Notes under the pieces: generated by a model
Database searches by the model: none
Seen by the model: the letters and a program-made list of their open reading frames with translations, nothing else
Told to the model about the DNA's origin: nothing
Made by a program: the position numbers and the translations under genes
Shown: positions 62,121 through 64,000 of the stretch, one piece after another
How positions within the stretch are numbered: the stretch's first letter is position 1
How the letters are laid out: every line of letters begins with the position of its first letter
Assembly: GCA_963782965.1 (NCBI GenBank)
Contig: CAWALV010000002.1
Span: 620,001-684,000, forward strand
DNA length: 64,000 bases
Source of the DNA: CAWALV01 sp963782965
Lineage (GTDB): Bacteria > Actinomycetota > Actinomycetes > Acidothermales > Acidothermaceae
Direction of reading: 5' to 3'

Positions 62121-62810
62121 TCAGCGACCGGGCGCGGCGCCGACCGGCTCCGGCGTCGGAGGCGTCGGTTGGGCCAACGCGTGACCCGGATCGTCGCCAC
62201 CGGTGTCGAGACGGAACGGCGGGTACTCGTCGCGCATGAGCGCGACGTAGACGAGCACGCGGTAGCACCAGCGGTTGAAGCCCATCACGAGGTCGAAGAT
62301 CTCCTGCGGGTACTTGCCCGTGACCGCAAGCATGACCGCCGCGATCAGTGCGAGCAGGCCGATCAGGTTGCCGGGGTGCAGGCCGAAGCCGCCCGCGAAG
62401 ATGGCGACGATGAGCAGTTGGGGCAGGGCCAGCAACCACCACTTCACCAACACCAGGCCGCGGCTGAGTTGCTGCGGGTAGTCGACGGCGAACTCGGCCG
62501 GATAGGTGGGATCCGGGGCAAGGCTGAACCGTGGGTACCGGTCCGTGCCGAACGCGCTCATCGAATAGAACGCGACCCGCCAGGTCCATCGCATCACGCC
62601 GACGTTGAAGTCGAACAGCGAACGCGGGTAGCGCCCGGTGATCAGGATGCTGACACCGGCGATGAACGTCGTCACCACGACGGCTGCCCACAAGAACGCG
62701 AGCACGACGATGTGCGGCAGGACGAGCAGCCACTTCACGAGCCACAGCCATCGGGACGTCGCCGGGTCGAGCCGGCCGTCGAGACGGGCCGGATACGGAC
62801 GGGTTTCCAC
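62121..62810 (-). CDS. DUF4389 family membrane protein
   Basis: A 229-residue protein with two repeated halves, each with LWLVKWLLVLPHIVVLAFLW / LVLVKWWLLALPQLLIVAIF, a second helix, and the motif TGRYPRSLFDFNVGVMRW / TGKYPQEIFDLVMGFNRW. This duplicated pattern is the DUF4389 signature. GGAGGT sits seven bases before GTG 62810; the longer in-frame version upstream is Arg-rich. Function unknown. Confidence 0.82.
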   Translation of the reverse strand: METRPYPARLDGRLDPATSRWLWLVKWLLVLPHIVVLAFLWAAVVVTTFIAGVSILITGRYPRSLFDFNVGVMRWTWRVAFYSMSAFGTDRYPRFSLAPDPTYPAEFAVDYPQQLSRGLVLVKWWLLALPQLLIVAIFAGGFGLHPGNLIGLLALIAAVMLAVTGKYPQEIFDLVMGFNRWCYRVLVYVALMRDEYPPFRLDTGGDDPGHALAQPTPPTPEPVGAAPGR

Positions 62811-63037
62811 TGGGCACCTCCAGGTCGAGCAGGGCCAGCGCTGCAGCGCCGATGGCTGCGGCGCGATCCTCCGTCGCTCACGTTTCATCGGCCGCCGAAC
62901 CCTCGGTAGGGCCCAAAGGCCCAGCGGGCGGCGAGAGTCACGCCCCATAACGCGCGCACCGTCGCACTGCGGCGACACGCGCCAGGTTGCCCCTGGGATT
63001 ACCGTTACTGTCAGTAGCGACGGGGGATACTGGCTCC

Positions 63038-64000
63038 GTGTCCGGCAACGGAACGCCGTCATCCCCTGCTCAGAGAAGTCGCGCGAAGACACCCACGCGC
63101 GCCTGTCTCGATCTTGGCGACCGACTCGACGCCGCTCCCGCTGGGCGCCGGTTCGTGCGGCGCGAGGTGCTGTCGCGGGGCGGTGCCGAGATCGTTGACG
63201 ACGCGGTCCTGGTCGCCGCGGAACTGCTCGCCAACGCCTGTCAGCACGGCACCCCGCCGATTCGCGTTTGTGTCAGCGGTCTGGCGCCGCAGCTCCGGAT
63301 CGACGTGTATGACGCGAGCGCCCGCATCCCCCTGAGGCTCGCGAGCAGCCCCGACGCCATGACCGGGCGGGGGGTTTCCATCGTCGAGACCCTGGCGACA
63401 CGCTGGGGCGCCGAGCATGTCGACAGCGAAGGCAACGCCGTCGGTGCAGGCCGTGCCGGCAGTGCCGGCAGTGCCGTCAGCGCCGTCAGTGACCCGAACA
63501 CCGCGGGCAAGCGCGTGTGGGCGGAGTTCGACACCCGCGAGGTTTCGACGCAGAGCCCCCCGACGCAGGCCCATGTCCTGTTCGACGCGTGGACGGCGGT
63601 GCAGTTGCCTTCGACCGAGGAGCGATTCCCCGTCGTCCTCGGCGACGTCCCGACCCTCTTCCTGATCGAGGCCAAGGCGCACATCGACAACCTCGTCCGG
63701 GAGTTCTTGCTGGCGAGCGCGGGCGGCCGATCCGGTGGGGCGCAGGTGCCCGAACACTTGGCGCGGCTCATCGAAACGGTGGTGCACGGGTTCGGTGACG
63801 CGCGAGATGCCATCAAGCGCCAGGCGCTGGCGGCGGCCGCGGCAGGTGCCGTGACGACGCGGCTGACGCTGTACCTACCCACCTCGGCGGCCCGCGCCGG
63901 TGAGGCCTACCTGGCCGCCCTCGACGAGGCCGACGAGTACGCCCGCGCTGCGCGCCTGTTGACCCTCGAGACGGCGGCCGACCACCGGTTGTTCCGTCGC
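63038..64000 (+). CDS. HATPase-type regulatory protein (runs off right edge)
   Basis: GTG 63038 opens a frame with no stop to the window end, at least 321 residues. Residues about 20-160 match the RsbW-like histidine-kinase-type ATPase fold: VLVAAELLANACQHG (N-box), LRIDVYDAS and TGRGVSIVETLATRWG (G-box). A low-complexity AGRAGSAGSAVSAVS insert near residue 145 lies just after the G-box. The C-terminal part (FLIEAKAHIDNLVREFLLASAGG) is helical and could be a sensor or partner-binding domain. Probably an anti-sigma-type or signalling kinase. Confidence 0.75.
   Translation, partial: MSGNGTPSSPAQRSRAKTPTRACLDLGDRLDAAPAGRRFVRREVLSRGGAEIVDDAVLVAAELLANACQHGTPPIRVCVSGLAPQLRIDVYDASARIPLRLASSPDAMTGRGVSIVETLATRWGAEHVDSEGNAVGAGRAGSAGSAVSAVSDPNTAGKRVWAEFDTREVSTQSPPTQAHVLFDAWTAVQLPSTEERFPVVLGDVPTLFLIEAKAHIDNLVREFLLASAGGRSGGAQVPEHLARLIETVVHGFGDARDAIKRQALAAAAAGAVTTRLTLYLPTSAARAGEAYLAALDEADEYARAARLLTLETAADHRLFRR

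Noticed and set aside
1..64000. CRISPR arrays, rRNA genes, insertion sequences with terminal repeats.
   Set aside because: None seen: no regularly spaced direct repeats, no rRNA-like segments and no transposase motifs were found on either strand.

Overview
The window is high-GC DNA with dense, overlapping genes (many ATGA and GTGA junctions) and frequent GTG starts. Gene content points to an actinobacterium: a perfect actinobacterial-type LexA box, a neocarzinostatin-fold lipoprotein, cell-wall-binding repeat proteins, and replication-relaxation and large serine recombinase genes. I cannot name the genus.

1-8.9 kb is a NiFe-hydrogenase locus. On the minus strand lie hypF, hypC and the start of hypD, which runs off the left edge. 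Divergent from them is a plus-strand operon hoxE-hoxF-hoxU-hoxY-hoxH, a maturation protease (hoxW-like) and hypA. Together these make a group 3d, NAD-linked bidirectional [NiFe] hydrogenase with part of its metal-centre assembly set. hypB and hypE are not seen and may lie off the left edge. Directly downstream is cydA-cydB-cydD-cydC (9.0-15.0 kb), the bd-type high-affinity oxidase and its assembly exporter, then a YihY/BrkB membrane protein. The stretch looks like an adaptation to low oxygen and redox stress.

16-30 kb holds mostly single genes: a GyrI-like protein, a neocarzinostatin-like lipoprotein, a DMT transporter, a GH15 enzyme, two SDR oxidoreductases (one frameshifted), a DUF1684 protein, a Gfo/Idh/MocA oxidoreductase, a DUF1345 membrane protein, a CapA-like lipoprotein, two VOC proteins, an AraC-type regulator with a tandem dyad operator upstream, and dinB behind a perfect SOS box.

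30-43 kb contains two paralogous PadR / ABC-ATPase / FtsX-permease operons on the minus strand. They alternate with two large secreted proteins that carry three cell-wall-binding type 2 repeats each: a GH44 glycosidase and a YCF48-like beta-propeller protein. A rhomboid-like membrane protein follows.

43.4-53.3 kb is an accessory region. It has a truncated YciI-like gene, a frameshifted unknown gene, a VapBC pair, an AbiEi-like fragment, a group II intron-like RNA remnant, two secreted proteins whose base composition is visibly less GC-rich than their surroundings, a replication-relaxation protein, repeated segments, and a large serine recombinase whose reading frame ends inside a tRNA-Arg(CCU) gene. 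This looks like an integrated and partly decayed mobile element whose right end is the tRNA. I could not identify the left end.

53.4-64 kb returns to chromosome-like genes: small conserved proteins, purU, mscL with a zinc-ribbon tail, a SAF-domain protein, mtnP, an FmdB-type zinc ribbon protein, an ArsR / permease / thioredoxin-like cassette closed by a strong inverted repeat, an alpha/beta hydrolase, a DUF4389 protein, and the start of a HATPase-type regulator that runs off the right edge.
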